Shown: one piece after another, positions 26,062 through 36,900 of the stretch | How positions within the stretch are numbered: position 1 is the stretch's first letter | Layout: every line of letters begins with the position of its first letter | Assembly: GCA_963823675.1 (NCBI GenBank) | Contig: CAWGMT010000020.1 | Location: 124,001 to 188,000, forward strand | Origin: CAWGMT01 sp963823675 | Lineage (GTDB): Bacteria > Planctomycetota > Planctomycetia > Isosphaerales > Isosphaeraceae | Direction: 5' to 3' | Length of the DNA: 64,000 nt | Notes under the pieces: generated by a model | Seen by the model: only the letters and a program-made list of their open reading frames with translations | Told to the model about the DNA's origin: nothing | Database searches by the model: none | Position numbers and translations under genes: made by a program

Positions 26062-26818
26062 TACACCCCCCACGCCATGCCCGCGACCGGTGGTCGCTTA
26101 TCTGACCACACACTTCGCCCAATGCGAGTATAAAGCATCCCGGGGACTGTGACACTCTGTCCGAGAAAATGCGATCGAGCGTCCCAACTCTCCCATCTTG
26201 AACCGGCGCTGCTTAACGGTATTGCCTGATCTATAGCGGATCTGGCGCGGAGGCTTCGATCGCGATGGGCGCATCATATCGATGCAGGTACTACGCAAGT
26301 TTGAGCTGACTCATTTTGACTACCCGGGATTGATTCATTTCCCCTATTCCCTTCGGACCCCGTTATTTGTTTTTTTTATGGATTTTTCGCTTGACACCCA
26401 AGTGTAGCCGCTCCCAAACTACTTTGCCTCGTCACGATCCGAACGCTTCCTGGTACTACGAATACGAAACCAACTCTGCTCGCACAATTGCAACCAAGAC
26501 CGCAGACAATCCAAGAACAGCCTGGTGACAGGCCGGCAATGGGTCGCCTGCGCAACGGCTTGGGTGTGATGACCCACCGAGTTGTCGGCGTGCTCGCGAG
26601 CAGAAAGGAACTGTAGGAGCCAGTCGGCTTTCCGGCATCAGGACGCCTGCGGCAAGCCAAGCCGTTGCAGGTCAAGAGGAGCAGATTAGCCGACGGGCAA
26701 GCCGGTTCCGGTGAGCCCGGGAAGGGAGTAGTGCGCGCACTTCGAACGCGGCGACTTCTACCACAGCAGACGATTACATCGGTTATAGTTATATGTACAC
26801 ACGCAAGAGTTCTTGTCC
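26062..26818. other. Gene-poor interval between divergent units
   Basis: About 0.75 kb without a credible gene. It includes AT-rich sequence with a T tract (26359-26390, GTTATTTGTTTTTTTTATGG). The short open frames present are Arg/Ser-rich without family resemblance. A segment at 26780-26800 (GGTTATAGTTATATGTACA) is AT-rich and lies upstream of the duplicated subtilase leader, so it may contain that promoter. Confidence 0.4.
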
Positions 26819-27063
26819 TTTCGTCTTTGTCTCCAGCAGCGGCGTGCGCAGCGCCGATCTCGCTTCGATTGCCGGTCTCGTGAGGAAAAACACTGACGGC
26901 AATGGATCGTGGATCAGGCTCGTATTATACAGGCGATCCCACCTGATGACGGGGCTCGACGCCAGATGCCGGCGCCGGCAGTAGTCCGGGCCCCACCGCC
27001 GGCCCAGCAGTAGCCCCGTTGCGAATCTCCCTCCTCCTCGTCCTCAACCGGAGTGTTTCTCTG
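26819..27063 (+). repeat. Leader copy 1 upstream of the first giant subtilase
   Basis: About 245 bases, including CTCCAGCAGCGGCGTGCGCAG, then GCAGTAGCCCCGTTGCGAATC and a conserved GGAG 10 bases before the ATG, recur upstream of the second subtilase (33712-33959). The duplication therefore included regulatory DNA, and the conserved site supports the chosen starts. A long 5' untranslated leader is possible. Confidence 0.7.
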
Positions 27064-30000
27064 ATGCGTTCTCATCTCAGCAGTCCTTGCGCGCGCATTT
27101 TGGTTTTCCATTGGTCCGCGACAAAGCGTGACCGAAGTGATCGAGCCGGCACGATGGCGCGGCGGCGCCGGGCGTTCCGGGGCCTTCGGCCACGCCTCGA
27201 TGCACTTGAAACCAGGCAATTGCTCTCCAGCTCCGCCGTCAATGGGCCCACCATGCCCATGGAGACGTTGAACCTGCAACTTAGCTCAGCAGCCGGCGCA
27301 ACCCTGGCGCATTTGATGCCGCTGATCACCGCGGCGGGTGCTACCGTCCAAGCGACGACCATCTCCGGGCTTTACGAAGTGCAGGGCCCTAGCGCGGACA
27401 TGGGCACACTGGCCCAGCAGCTCGCGGCGAGCTCCACCGTGCAGTACGCCGAGCCGGTGCAAACGCTTCACGTCGCAACCGTGCCTAACGACCCAGACTT
27501 CACCAACGGAAGCCAGTGGGGACTGAACGGAACCTGGGGAATCAATGCTCCCGCCGCCTGGAACACCACCACCGGCTCAGACAAGGTAATCGTCGCCGAC
27601 GTCGATACCGGCATGGACTACAACAATCCCGACCTCATCGATAACACCTGGCTCAACCAGGCTGAGATCCCTTCCAGCGTCCTTCCTAAATTGACAGACG
27701 TTTACAATAACGGCGTCATCACGTTCACCGACCTGAACAATCCGGTCAACCAGGGGCCGGGCAAGATCGTCGACACCAACGGCGATGGCGTCATCACGGG
27801 GTCCGACGTGATCGCCCCGACGAGCGCCGGCGGCTGGGCCAGCGGCTCGACCCAGGACGGCAACACCTCCGAGCCGGACGACCTGATCGGCTGGAACTTT
27901 GCCAACAACAACAACAACCCCATGGATCAGAACGGTCACGGCACGGTCACCGCCGGGGAAATCGGCGCCGTCGGCAACAATGGGATCGGTATCTCAGGGG
28001 TCGACTGGAACGTGCAGATCATGCCGGTACAGGCGTTCGACGCGTCGGGCAACGGCACCGATGTGCAAGCTGCCGAGGCCATCGAGTATGCGGTTCAGAA
28101 CGGCGCCAAGGTCATCAACTGCAGCTTTACCGGGATCAACACCGACCCCGTGTTCACGCAGGCGATCGATTACGCCGACTCCGAGGGGGTGATCATCGTT
28201 GCCGCCGCCGGCAATAACGCCCTGGATCTTGACAACCCCCTCATTGGCTTCGCGGCGTACCCTAACGTGCTCACGGTGGCGTCCATTGACAGCGACGGCG
28301 ATCTGTCAAGCTGGTCCAACTACGGCGCCGCCACCGTCCAACTGGCTGCCCCTGGGTCGAACATCCTCAGCACCCTGTTCGGCGGCGACGGTTATATGAG
28401 CGGCACCTCGATGGCGGCGCCCTTCGTTACGGGCACCGTCGCGCTGGTGGAAGCCGCCCATCCGACCTGGTCGATGTCTCAGGTCATCGGCGCGGTCGTT
28501 GACCACACCACTTCCGACCCGGCCCTGGCCGGGTTTGTGACCAGCGGCGGCGTCCTCAACGCGGCCGCGGCCGTCGCCAACACCGACGGCGCCTACGTCA
28601 CCTCCGCCAATCCCAACGGCGCGGGAACCAGCGCCTCGCCCTTAAGCTCATTCCAGTTGACCTTCAACGAGCAGATCAACCCCGCGACTTTCACCCCGTC
28701 GCAGGTCACGCTCTCCGGGCCCGCAGGTACCATCAGCGGGGTTTCCGTCACGGCAGTCGCCGGCTCGAATGACCACCAGTTCCTCATCTCGTTCGCCTCC
28801 CAAACCGCCGGGGGAACCTACACCCTCAAGGTCGGACCGTCCATCCAGGACTGGTACGGCAACTCCATGGACCAGAACCGCAACGGCGTCAACGGCGAGG
28901 CCTCCGACGCGTTCGTCTATGTTGTCCAGCCCATCGTCGCCACCCTTGTCAGGCGAGACACGACGAGCCAGGGCAACTGGATCGGCGCCTACGGCTCGCA
29001 GGGCTACAATATCATCGGCAGCACCGCCAGCTACCCGTCCTACGCCACCGTCAGTGTTGCCGGCGAGACGGCCACGACCTGGGCCGCCACCACCAACGAC
29101 CCGCGCGCGCTTCAAACACCAGGCGGCGCAAACCGCATCGCCGCATGCTGGTACTCCGGCACCAGCTTCACCGTGAGTATCAACCTGACCGACGGTCAAG
29201 CTCACGACGTCGCCGTCTACGCCGTCGACTGGCCCGACTACGGCCGCTCCGAGCAGATTCAGGTTTCAAGCGCCAGCACGGGAGCCGTGCTGGACACCGA
29301 GACCATCTCCAATTTCAACGGGGGGCTCTACCTCCAGTGGCGAATCACGGGCGACGTGATCATCCAGTTCAGCGGCATGGGCGGCACAAATGCCGTCTTG
29401 AGCGGGCTCTTCTTCGACCCGCCCACTCAGCCGTTCGACGTCTTGAGCATCTCCAGCCCGTCCACCACCGACACCGCGGGCACGGCACAGACCTTCACCG
29501 TCACGGCGCTTGGCCCCAACGGGCAGACCGATACCCACTATACCGGCACCATCCACTTCAGCAGCACCGATCCTCACGCCGTACTACCGGCCAACTACAC
29601 CTTCACGACCGCGGACGCGGGCGTACACACCTTCTCCGCCACGCTCGAAACGGCCGGCATCCAGTCGGTCACCGCAACCGATACCGCCAGCCAGTCCACC
29701 ACAGGCAGCGAGTCGAATATCTCGGTCTCCGCCGCCGCGGCTTCCTCCCTGACAGTCACCGGCTTCCCCAACCCCGACACCGCCGGCGCAGCGGGTAACT
29801 TCACCGTGACCGCCTACGATCCCTATGGCAACATCGCCACCGGCTACACCGGCACGGTTCACTTCACCAGCAGCGATCCCCAGGCGTCCCTGCCGGCCAG
29901 CTACACCTTTACCGCGGCCGACACGGGGAAACATACCTTCTCCGCCACGCTCAAGACGGCTGGCACTCAGTCGGTCACAGCAACCGATACCGCCAGCCAG

Positions 30001-33000
30001 TCCACCACAGGCAGCGAGTCGAATATCTCAGTCTCCGCCGCCGCGGCTTCCTCCCTGACAGTCACCGGCTTCCCCAACTCCGACACCGCGGGCGCAGCGG
30101 GTAACTTCACCGTGACCGCCTACGATCCCTATGGCAACATCGCCACCGGCTACGCCGGCACCGTCCACTTCACCAGCAGCGATCCCCAGGCGTCCCTGCC
30201 GGCCAGCTACACCTTTACCGCGGCCGACACGGGGAAACATACCTTCTCCGCCACGCTCAAGACGGCTGGCACTCAGTCGGTCACCGCAACCGATACCGCC
30301 AGCCAGTCCACCACAGGCAGCGAGTCGAATATCTCGGTCTCCGCCGCCGCGGCTTCCTCCCTGACAGTCACCGGCTTCCCCAACTCCGACACCGCGGGCG
30401 CAGCGGGTAACTTCACCGTGACCGCTTACGATCCCTATGGCAACATCGCCACCGGCTACGCCGGCACCGTCCACTTCACCAGCAGCGATCCCCAGGCGTC
30501 CCTGCCGGCCAGCTACACCTTTACCGCGGCCGACACGGGGAAACATACCTTCTCCGCCACGCTCAAGACGGCTGGCACCCAGTCAGTCACCGCAACCGAT
30601 ACTTCCAGCCAGTCCACCACCGGCAGCGAGCCGAGTATCTCGGTCATCGCCGCCGCGGCTTCCTCGCTCACGGTTAGCGGCTTCCCCAACCCCGACACCG
30701 CGGGCGCAACGAGTAGCTTCACCGTGACCGCCTACGATTCCTATGGCAACCTCGCCACCGGCTACGCCGGCACCGTCCACTTCACCAGCACCGATCCCCA
30801 GGCCTCGCTGCCGGCCAACTATACGTTTACGGCCGCCGACGCCGGGAAGCATACCTTCTCCGCCACGCTCAAGACGGCGGGGACTCAGTCGATCACCGCG
30901 ACCGATACGGCGTCAGCAAGCATTACGGGAAGCACCAGCGTGACGGTCGCAAGCTCCGCCAACGCCTCGGCCGCGCTCGTCAAACGAGACACCACAACGG
31001 AGGGCAACTGGATCGGCGTCTACGGCTCGCACGGCTACGACATCTTCGGCGGCGGCGTCAACTGCCCGTCCTACGCCACCGTCAGCGAAACAGGCGCGTC
31101 CGCGACAACCTGGGCCGCCACCACCAATGACCCCCGCGCGCTTCAGACACCAAGCGGCGCAGGCCGCATCGCCGTATGCTGGTACTCCAGTACGAGCTTC
31201 TCGGTGAATATCAACCTGACCGACGGCCAGGCTCACGACATCGCCGTCTATGCCCTCGATTGGCCCGACTACGGCCGCTCCGAGCAGATCCAGGTCTCAA
31301 GCGCCAGCACGGGAGCCGTGCTGGACACCGAGACCATCTCGAATTTCAACGATGGGCTCTACCTCCAGTGGCAGATCACCGGCAATGTGATCATCAAGTT
31401 CAGCGGCATGGGTGGCACCAACGCCGTTTTGAGCGGGCTCTTCTTCGACCCGCCCACTCAGCCGTTCGACGTCTTGAACATCTCCAGCCCGTCCGCCACC
31501 GACACCGCGGGCACGGCGCAGACCTTCACCGTCACGGCGCTTGGCCCCAACGGGCAAACCGATACCCACTACACGGGCACCATCCACTTCAGCAGCACCG
31601 ATCCTCACGCCGTACTTCCGGCCAACTACACCTTCACGGCGGCCGACGCTGGCGTGCACACCTTCTCCGCCACGCTCGAAACGGCGGGCACCCAGTCGGT
31701 CACCGCAACCGATACCTCCAGCCAGTCCACCACAGGCAGCGAGTCGAATATCTCGGTCATCGCCGCCGCGGCTTCCTCGCTCACGGTTACCGGCTTCCCC
31801 AACCCAGACACCGCGGGGGCAGCGGGTAGCTTCACCGTGACCGCCTACGATCCCTATGGCAACATCGCCACCGGCTACGCCGGCACCGTCTACTTCACCA
31901 GCAGCGATCCCCAGGCGTCGCTGCCGGCCGGCTACAGCTTTACCGCGGCCGACGCGGGGAAACATACCTTCTCCGCCACGCTCAAGACCGCGGGCACCCA
32001 GTCAGTCACCGCAACCGATACCGCCAGCCAGTCCACCACAGGCACCGAGCCGAATATCACGGTCATCGCCGCAGCAGCTTCTTCGCTGACAGTCACCGGC
32101 CTCCCCAACCCCGATACCGCGGGCGCAGCCCGTAACTTCACCGTGACCGCCTATGATCCCTGTGGCAACATCGCCACCGGCTACACCGGCACGGTCCACT
32201 TCACCAGCACCGATCCTCAGGCCGTACTCCCGGCCAACTACACCTTCACGGCGGCCGACGCGGGCGTACACACCTTCTCCGCCACGCTCGAAACGGCGGG
32301 CACCCAGTCGGTCACCGCAACCGATACGGCCTCAGCAAGCGTTACGGGAACCACCAGCGTGACGGTCGCAAGCTCCGCCAACGCCTCGGCCGCGCTCGTC
32401 AAGCGAGACAGCACGACAGAGGGCAACTGGATCGGCGCCTATGGCTCGCAGGGCTACAACATCATTGGCAACGCCGCCAACTACCCGTCCTATGCTACCG
32501 TCAGTGTTGCCGGCGAGACGGCCACGACCTGGGCCGCTACCACTAACGACCCTCGCGCCCTCCAGACACCAGGCGGCGCGAGCCGCATCGCCGCATGCTG
32601 GTACTCCGGCACCAGCTTCACGGTGAATATCAACCTGACCGACGGCCAGGCGCACGACATCGCCGTTTATGCCCTCGACTGGCCCGACTACGGCCGTTCC
32701 GAGCAGATCCAGGTCTCAAGCGCCAGCACGAGAGCCGTACTGGATACAGAGACCATCTCGAATTTCAACGGGGGGCTCTACCTCCAGTGGCAGATCACCG
32801 GCAACGTGATCATCCGGTTCAGCGGCATGGGCGGGACCAATGCCGTCTTAAGCGGACTGTTCTTCGACGGGCTGTCCACGCCGCCTCCGGCAACGGCCAC
32901 CTTGGTCAAACGAGATGCCACAACGGAGGGCAACTGGATCGGCGTCTACGGCTCGCAGGGCTACAACATCTTCGGCGGCGGCGTCAACTGCCCGTCCTAC

Positions 33001-33132
33001 GCCACCGTCAGCGCAACAGGCGCGTCGGCGACAACCTGGGCCGCCACCACCAATGACCCCCGGCGCTTGAGACACCAAGCGGCGCAGGCCGCATCGCCGT
33101 ATGCTGGTACTCCAGTACGAGCTTCTCGGTGA
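27064..33132 (+). CDS. Giant subtilisin-like (S8) secreted protease with repeated Ig-like and GNWIGAYG modules, copy 1
   Basis: The start is ATG 27064, with GGAG 10 bases upstream conserved in the paralogue. The planctomycete N-terminal signature RGLRPRLDALETRQLLSS is followed by a propeptide-like domain and an S8 catalytic domain. That domain has Asp181 (VIVADVDTGMD), His292 (NGHGTVTAGEIGA), the AAGNN oxyanion Asn and Ser449 (SGTSMAAPFVTG). An SbsA-like Ig domain follows, then alternating modules: about 150-residue units (GNWIGAYGSQGYN to LSGLFFDPP) and about 100-residue Ig-like units (TAGTAQTFTVTALGPNGQT and related). The frame breaks near 33064, where one base is missing relative to sister modules, so the stop at 33132 is premature. 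It is probably secreted and surface-attached. Confidence 0.82.
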   Translation: MRSHLSSPCARILVFHWSATKRDRSDRAGTMARRRRAFRGLRPRLDALETRQLLSSSAVNGPTMPMETLNLQLSSAAGATLAHLMPLITAAGATVQATTISGLYEVQGPSADMGTLAQQLAASSTVQYAEPVQTLHVATVPNDPDFTNGSQWGLNGTWGINAPAAWNTTTGSDKVIVADVDTGMDYNNPDLIDNTWLNQAEIPSSVLPKLTDVYNNGVITFTDLNNPVNQGPGKIVDTNGDGVITGSDVIAPTSAGGWASGSTQDGNTSEPDDLIGWNFANNNNNPMDQNGHGTVTAGEIGAVGNNGIGISGVDWNVQIMPVQAFDASGNGTDVQAAEAIEYAVQNGAKVINCSFTGINTDPVFTQAIDYADSEGVIIVAAAGNNALDLDNPLIGFAAYPNVLTVASIDSDGDLSSWSNYGAATVQLAAPGSNILSTLFGGDGYMSGTSMAAPFVTGTVALVEAAHPTWSMSQVIGAVVDHTTSDPALAGFVTSGGVLNAAAAVANTDGAYVTSANPNGAGTSASPLSSFQLTFNEQINPATFTPSQVTLSGPAGTISGVSVTAVAGSNDHQFLISFASQTAGGTYTLKVGPSIQDWYGNSMDQNRNGVNGEASDAFVYVVQPIVATLVRRDTTSQGNWIGAYGSQGYNIIGSTASYPSYATVSVAGETATTWAATTNDPRALQTPGGANRIAACWYSGTSFTVSINLTDGQAHDVAVYAVDWPDYGRSEQIQVSSASTGAVLDTETISNFNGGLYLQWRITGDVIIQFSGMGGTNAVLSGLFFDPPTQPFDVLSISSPSTTDTAGTAQTFTVTALGPNGQTDTHYTGTIHFSSTDPHAVLPANYTFTTADAGVHTFSATLETAGIQSVTATDTASQSTTGSESNISVSAAAASSLTVTGFPNPDTAGAAGNFTVTAYDPYGNIATGYTGTVHFTSSDPQASLPASYTFTAADTGKHTFSATLKTAGTQSVTATDTASQSTTGSESNISVSAAAASSLTVTGFPNSDTAGAAGNFTVTAYDPYGNIATGYAGTVHFTSSDPQASLPASYTFTAADTGKHTFSATLKTAGTQSVTATDTASQSTTGSESNISVSAAAASSLTVTGFPNSDTAGAAGNFTVTAYDPYGNIATGYAGTVHFTSSDPQASLPASYTFTAADTGKHTFSATLKTAGTQSVTATDTSSQSTTGSEPSISVIAAAASSLTVSGFPNPDTAGATSSFTVTAYDSYGNLATGYAGTVHFTSTDPQASLPANYTFTAADAGKHTFSATLKTAGTQSITATDTASASITGSTSVTVASSANASAALVKRDTTTEGNWIGVYGSHGYDIFGGGVNCPSYATVSETGASATTWAATTNDPRALQTPSGAGRIAVCWYSSTSFSVNINLTDGQAHDIAVYALDWPDYGRSEQIQVSSASTGAVLDTETISNFNDGLYLQWQITGNVIIKFSGMGGTNAVLSGLFFDPPTQPFDVLNISSPSATDTAGTAQTFTVTALGPNGQTDTHYTGTIHFSSTDPHAVLPANYTFTAADAGVHTFSATLETAGTQSVTATDTSSQSTTGSESNISVIAAAASSLTVTGFPNPDTAGAAGSFTVTAYDPYGNIATGYAGTVYFTSSDPQASLPAGYSFTAADAGKHTFSATLKTAGTQSVTATDTASQSTTGTEPNITVIAAAASSLTVTGLPNPDTAGAARNFTVTAYDPCGNIATGYTGTVHFTSTDPQAVLPANYTFTAADAGVHTFSATLETAGTQSVTATDTASASVTGTTSVTVASSANASAALVKRDSTTEGNWIGAYGSQGYNIIGNAANYPSYATVSVAGETATTWAATTNDPRALQTPGGASRIAACWYSGTSFTVNINLTDGQAHDIAVYALDWPDYGRSEQIQVSSASTRAVLDTETISNFNGGLYLQWQITGNVIIRFSGMGGTNAVLSGLFFDGLSTPPPATATLVKRDATTEGNWIGVYGSQGYNIFGGGVNCPSYATVSATGASATTWAATTNDPRRLRHQAAQAASPYAGTPVRASR
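29740..30657 (+). repeat. Three near-identical 306-bp tandem repeats
   Basis: Units starting with GCTTCCTCCCTGACAGTCACC occur at 29740, 30046 and 30352, exactly 306 bp apart, and a more diverged fourth begins at 30658. Each encodes one 102-residue Ig-like domain. Near-identity at the DNA level implies recent amplification or gene conversion. Confidence 0.9.
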
Positions 33133-33596
33133 ATATCAACCTGACCGACGGCCAGGCTCACGACATCGCCGTCTATGCCCTCGACTGGCCCGACTACGGC
33201 CGCTCCGAACAGATCCAGGTCTCAAGCGCCGGCACCGGAGCTGTGCTGGACACCGAGACCATCTCGAATTTCAACGATGGGCTCTACCTCCAGTGGCAGA
33301 TCACCGGCAACGTGGTCATTCAGTTCAGCGGCATGGGTGGGACAAACGCCGTCCTGAGCGGGCTCTTCTTCGACCCGGTATCAGGCGCTCCGGCGGTAGC
33401 ACTCGCATCCTTGCCTGGGTCAGAAATCGCGGCGCAGGGCAATTCGATCGGGGCCTACGACAACACCCCAACGACCGACGAGATCGGTACGCTGGATTTC
33501 AGCAGTAGCGGCAGCCAGGGCTTCCTGCCGCCCGGCTACACGTTCCTCGTCTCGCTCGCGGACGTCCCTACACGGCGGCGACCCCGATCAACCTGA
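33062..33596 (+). pseudogene. C-terminal remainder of subtilase copy 1 in a shifted frame
   Basis: After the shift near 33064 the expected module sequence continues in another frame: SVNINLTDGQAHDIAVYALD, then SGLFFDPVSG. A final segment GSEIAAQGNSIGAYDNTPTT corresponds to the C-terminus of copy 2 (GSEIAAQGDLIGAYNTSMTS). This belongs to the preceding protein, not to a separate gene. Comparing the DNA with sister modules (CCCCGCGCGCTTCAG versus CCCCGGCGCTTGAG) shows one base lost. Confidence 0.75.
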
Positions 33597-33711
33597 GCAC
33601 GATCCGAATGGGTGGGAACAACTTACTCGTTGGCCAGCCCGGACAGATGAGGAACCCACGTAGAGGAAAATGTATGATAAAACTCTGTACATATAATATA
33701 GTCATTGGCAT

Positions 33712-33959
33712 TTCGTCTTCGTCTCCAGCGGCGGCGTGCGCAGCGACGACCCTGCTCCGATAGCCGGTCCCCGTGAGAAAAAAAACCGACGGGAATCGAT
33801 CATGGACTAGGCTTATTCTGTACGGGAGATCCCACCTGGTGACGGGGTTCGACGCCAGATCCTGGCGCGGGTAGTAGTTGAGGTCCCACCGCAAGCCCAG
33901 CAGTAGCCCCGTTGCGAATCTCCCCCCTCCTCCTCGTCCTCGACCGGAGTATCGCGCCG
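33712..33959 (+). repeat. Leader copy 2 upstream of the second giant subtilase
   Basis: About 248 bases matching 26819-27063, including CGTTGCGAATCTCCC and the GGAG site before ATG 33960. Immediately upstream, 33690-33702 contains ACATATAATATAG, a good -10-like sequence without a clear -35. No gene is present between 33597 and 33959. Confidence 0.7.
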
Positions 33960-36900
33960 ATGTGGCCTTATCATGACAGTCGTTCCGCGCGCATTTTGAG
34001 TCTCAACTGGTCCGCCACAAAGCGTGACCGAAGCGATCGAGCCGGCTCGATGGCACGGCGGCACCGGGCGTTCCGGGGCCTGCGGCCACACCTCGATGCA
34101 CTTGAAACCAGGCAAATGCTCTCCAGCTCAGCCGTCATTGGTCCGACCGTGCCCAACGAGACGTTGAACCTGCAACTTAGCTCAGCAACCGGCGCGAACC
34201 TGGCGCATTTGATGCCGCTGATCACCGCGGCGGGTGCTACCGTCCAGGCGACGACCATCTCCGGGCTTTACGAAGTGCAGGGCCCGAGCGCGGACATGGG
34301 CACACTGGCCCAGCAGCTCGCGGCCAGCTCCTCCGTGCACTACGCCCAGCCGGTGCAAATGCTTCACGTCGCAACCGTGCCTAACGACCCGGATTTCACC
34401 AGCGGAAGCCAGTGGGGACTGAACGGAACCTGGGGAATCAATGCTCCCGCCGCCTGGAACACCACCACCGGCTCAGACAAGGTGATCGTCGCCGACGTCG
34501 ATACCGGCATGGACTACAACAATCCCGACCTCATTGATAACACCTGGCTCAACCAGGCTGAGATCCCTTCCAGCGTCCTTCCCAAATTGACAGACGTTTA
34601 CAATAACGGCGTCATCACGTTCACCGACCTGAACAATACGGCCAACCAGGGGCCCGGCGAGATCGTCAACACCAACGGCGATGGCGTCATCACGGGGTCC
34701 GACGTGATCGCCCCGACGAGCGCCGGCGGTTGGGCCAGCGGCTCGACCCAGGACGGCAACACCTCCGAGCCGGACGACCTGATCGGCTGGAACTTTGTCA
34801 ACAACAACAACAACCCGATGGATCAGAACGGTCACGGCACGGTCACCGCCGGAGAAATCGGCGCCGTCGGCAACAATGGAATCGGTATCTCAGGGGTCGA
34901 CTGGAACGTGCAGATCATGCCGGTTCAGGCGTTCGACGCGTCGGGCGACGGCACCGATGTGCAAGCTGCCGAGGCTATCGAGTATGCGGTTCAGAACGGC
35001 GCCAAGGTCATCAACTGCAGCTTTACCGGGGTCAACACCGACCCTGTCTTCACGCAGGCGATCGATTACGCCGACTCCGAGGGGGTGATCATCGTTGCCG
35101 CCGCCGGCAATAACGCCCTGGATCTTGACAACCCCCTCATGGGCTTCGTGGCGTACCCCAACGTGATCACGGTTGGGTCCATCAATAGCGACGGAACCCT
35201 GTCAGGTTGGTCAAACTACGGTGCCGGCACCGTCCAACTGGCTGCCCCTGGGTCGAACATCCTCAGCACACTGTTCGGCGGCTACGGTTATATGAGCGGC
35301 ACCTCGATGGCGGCGCCCTTCGTTACGGGCACCGTCGCGCTGGTGGAAGCCGCCCATCCGACCTGGTCGATGTCTCAGGTCATCGGCGCGGTCGTTGACC
35401 ACACCACCCCCGACCCGGCCCTGGCCGGGCTTGTGACCAGCGGCGGCGTCCTCAACGCGGCCGCAGCCGTCGCCAACACCGACGGCGCCTACGTCACCTC
35501 CGCCAATCCTAACGGCTCGGGAACGAGCGCTTCGCCCTTAAGCTCATTCCAGTTGACCTTCAACGAGCAGATCAACCCCGCGACTTTCACCCCGTCGCAG
35601 GTCACGCTCTCCGGGCCCGCAGGTACCATCAGCGGGGTTTCCGTCACGGCAGTCGCCGGCTCGAATGACCACCAGTTCCTCATCTCGTTCGCCCCCCAAA
35701 CCGCCGGCGGAACCTATAGCCTCAAGGTTGACCCGTCCATCCAGGATTGGTACGGCAACTCCATGGACCAGAACCGCAACGGCGTCAACGGTGAGGCCTC
35801 CGACGCGTTCGTCTATGTTGTCCAGCCCGCCGCCGCGACCCTCGTCAAGCGAGACACCACGAGCCAGGGCAACTGGATCGGGGCTTACGGCTCGCAGGGC
35901 TACAACATCATCGGGAGCGCCGCCAGCTACCCGTCCTACGCCACCGTCAGTGTTGCCGGCGAGACGCCCACGACCTGGGCCGCGACCACCAACGACCCCC
36001 GCGCCCTCCAAACACCAGGCGGCGCAGGCCGCGTCGCCGCATGCTGGTACTCCGGCACCAGCTTCACGCTCAATATCAACCTGACTGACGGCCAGGCTCA
36101 CGACGTCGCCGTCTATGCCCTCGACTGGCCCGACTACGGCCGCTCCGAGCAAATCCAGGTCTCAAGCGCCAGCACCGGAGCCGTCCTGGACACCGAGACC
36201 ATCTCCAATTTCAACGGGGGGCTCTACCTTCAGTGGCAGATCACCGGCAACGTGATCATCCAGTTCAGCGGCATGGGCGGGACAAACGCCCTCTTGAGCG
36301 GGCTCTTTTTCGACCCGCCCACTCCGCCGTCCGACGTCTTGAGCATCTCCAGCCCGTCCACCACCGACACGGCGGGCACGGCGCAGACCTTCACCGTCAC
36401 GGCGCTTGGCCCCAACGGGCAAACCGATACCCACTACACCGGCACGATCCACTTCAGCAGCACCGATCCCAGCGCCGTGCTGCCGGCTAACTATACCTTC
36501 ACCGCGGCGGACGCGGGCGTACACACCTTCTCCGCCACGCTCGAAACGGCGGGGATTCAGTCGATCATTGTGACTGATACGGCCTCAGCAAGCATTGCGG
36601 CAGCCGCCAGCGCGACAGTCGTGAAGTCCCTCAGCGCCTCGGCCGCGCTCGTCAAGCGAGACAGCACCACCGAGGGCAACTGGATCGGCGCCTATGGCTC
36701 GCAGGGCTCCAATATCATTGGCAACGCCGCCACCTACCCGTCCTACGCCACTGTCAGCGTCTCAGGCCAGACGTACACCACCTGGGCCGGCAGCACCAGC
36801 GATCCCCGCGCGCTCCAGACACCAGGCGGCGCAAGCCGCATCGCCGCATGCTGGTACTCCGGCACCAGCTTCGCGGTCAATGTCAACCTGACCGACGGCC

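Noticed and set aside
26376..26883. Short open frames and possible RNA structures in the gap before the subtilases
   Set aside because: I found no tRNA-like cloverleaf, no conserved RNA motif and no credible protein. The evidence was too weak to list a gene.
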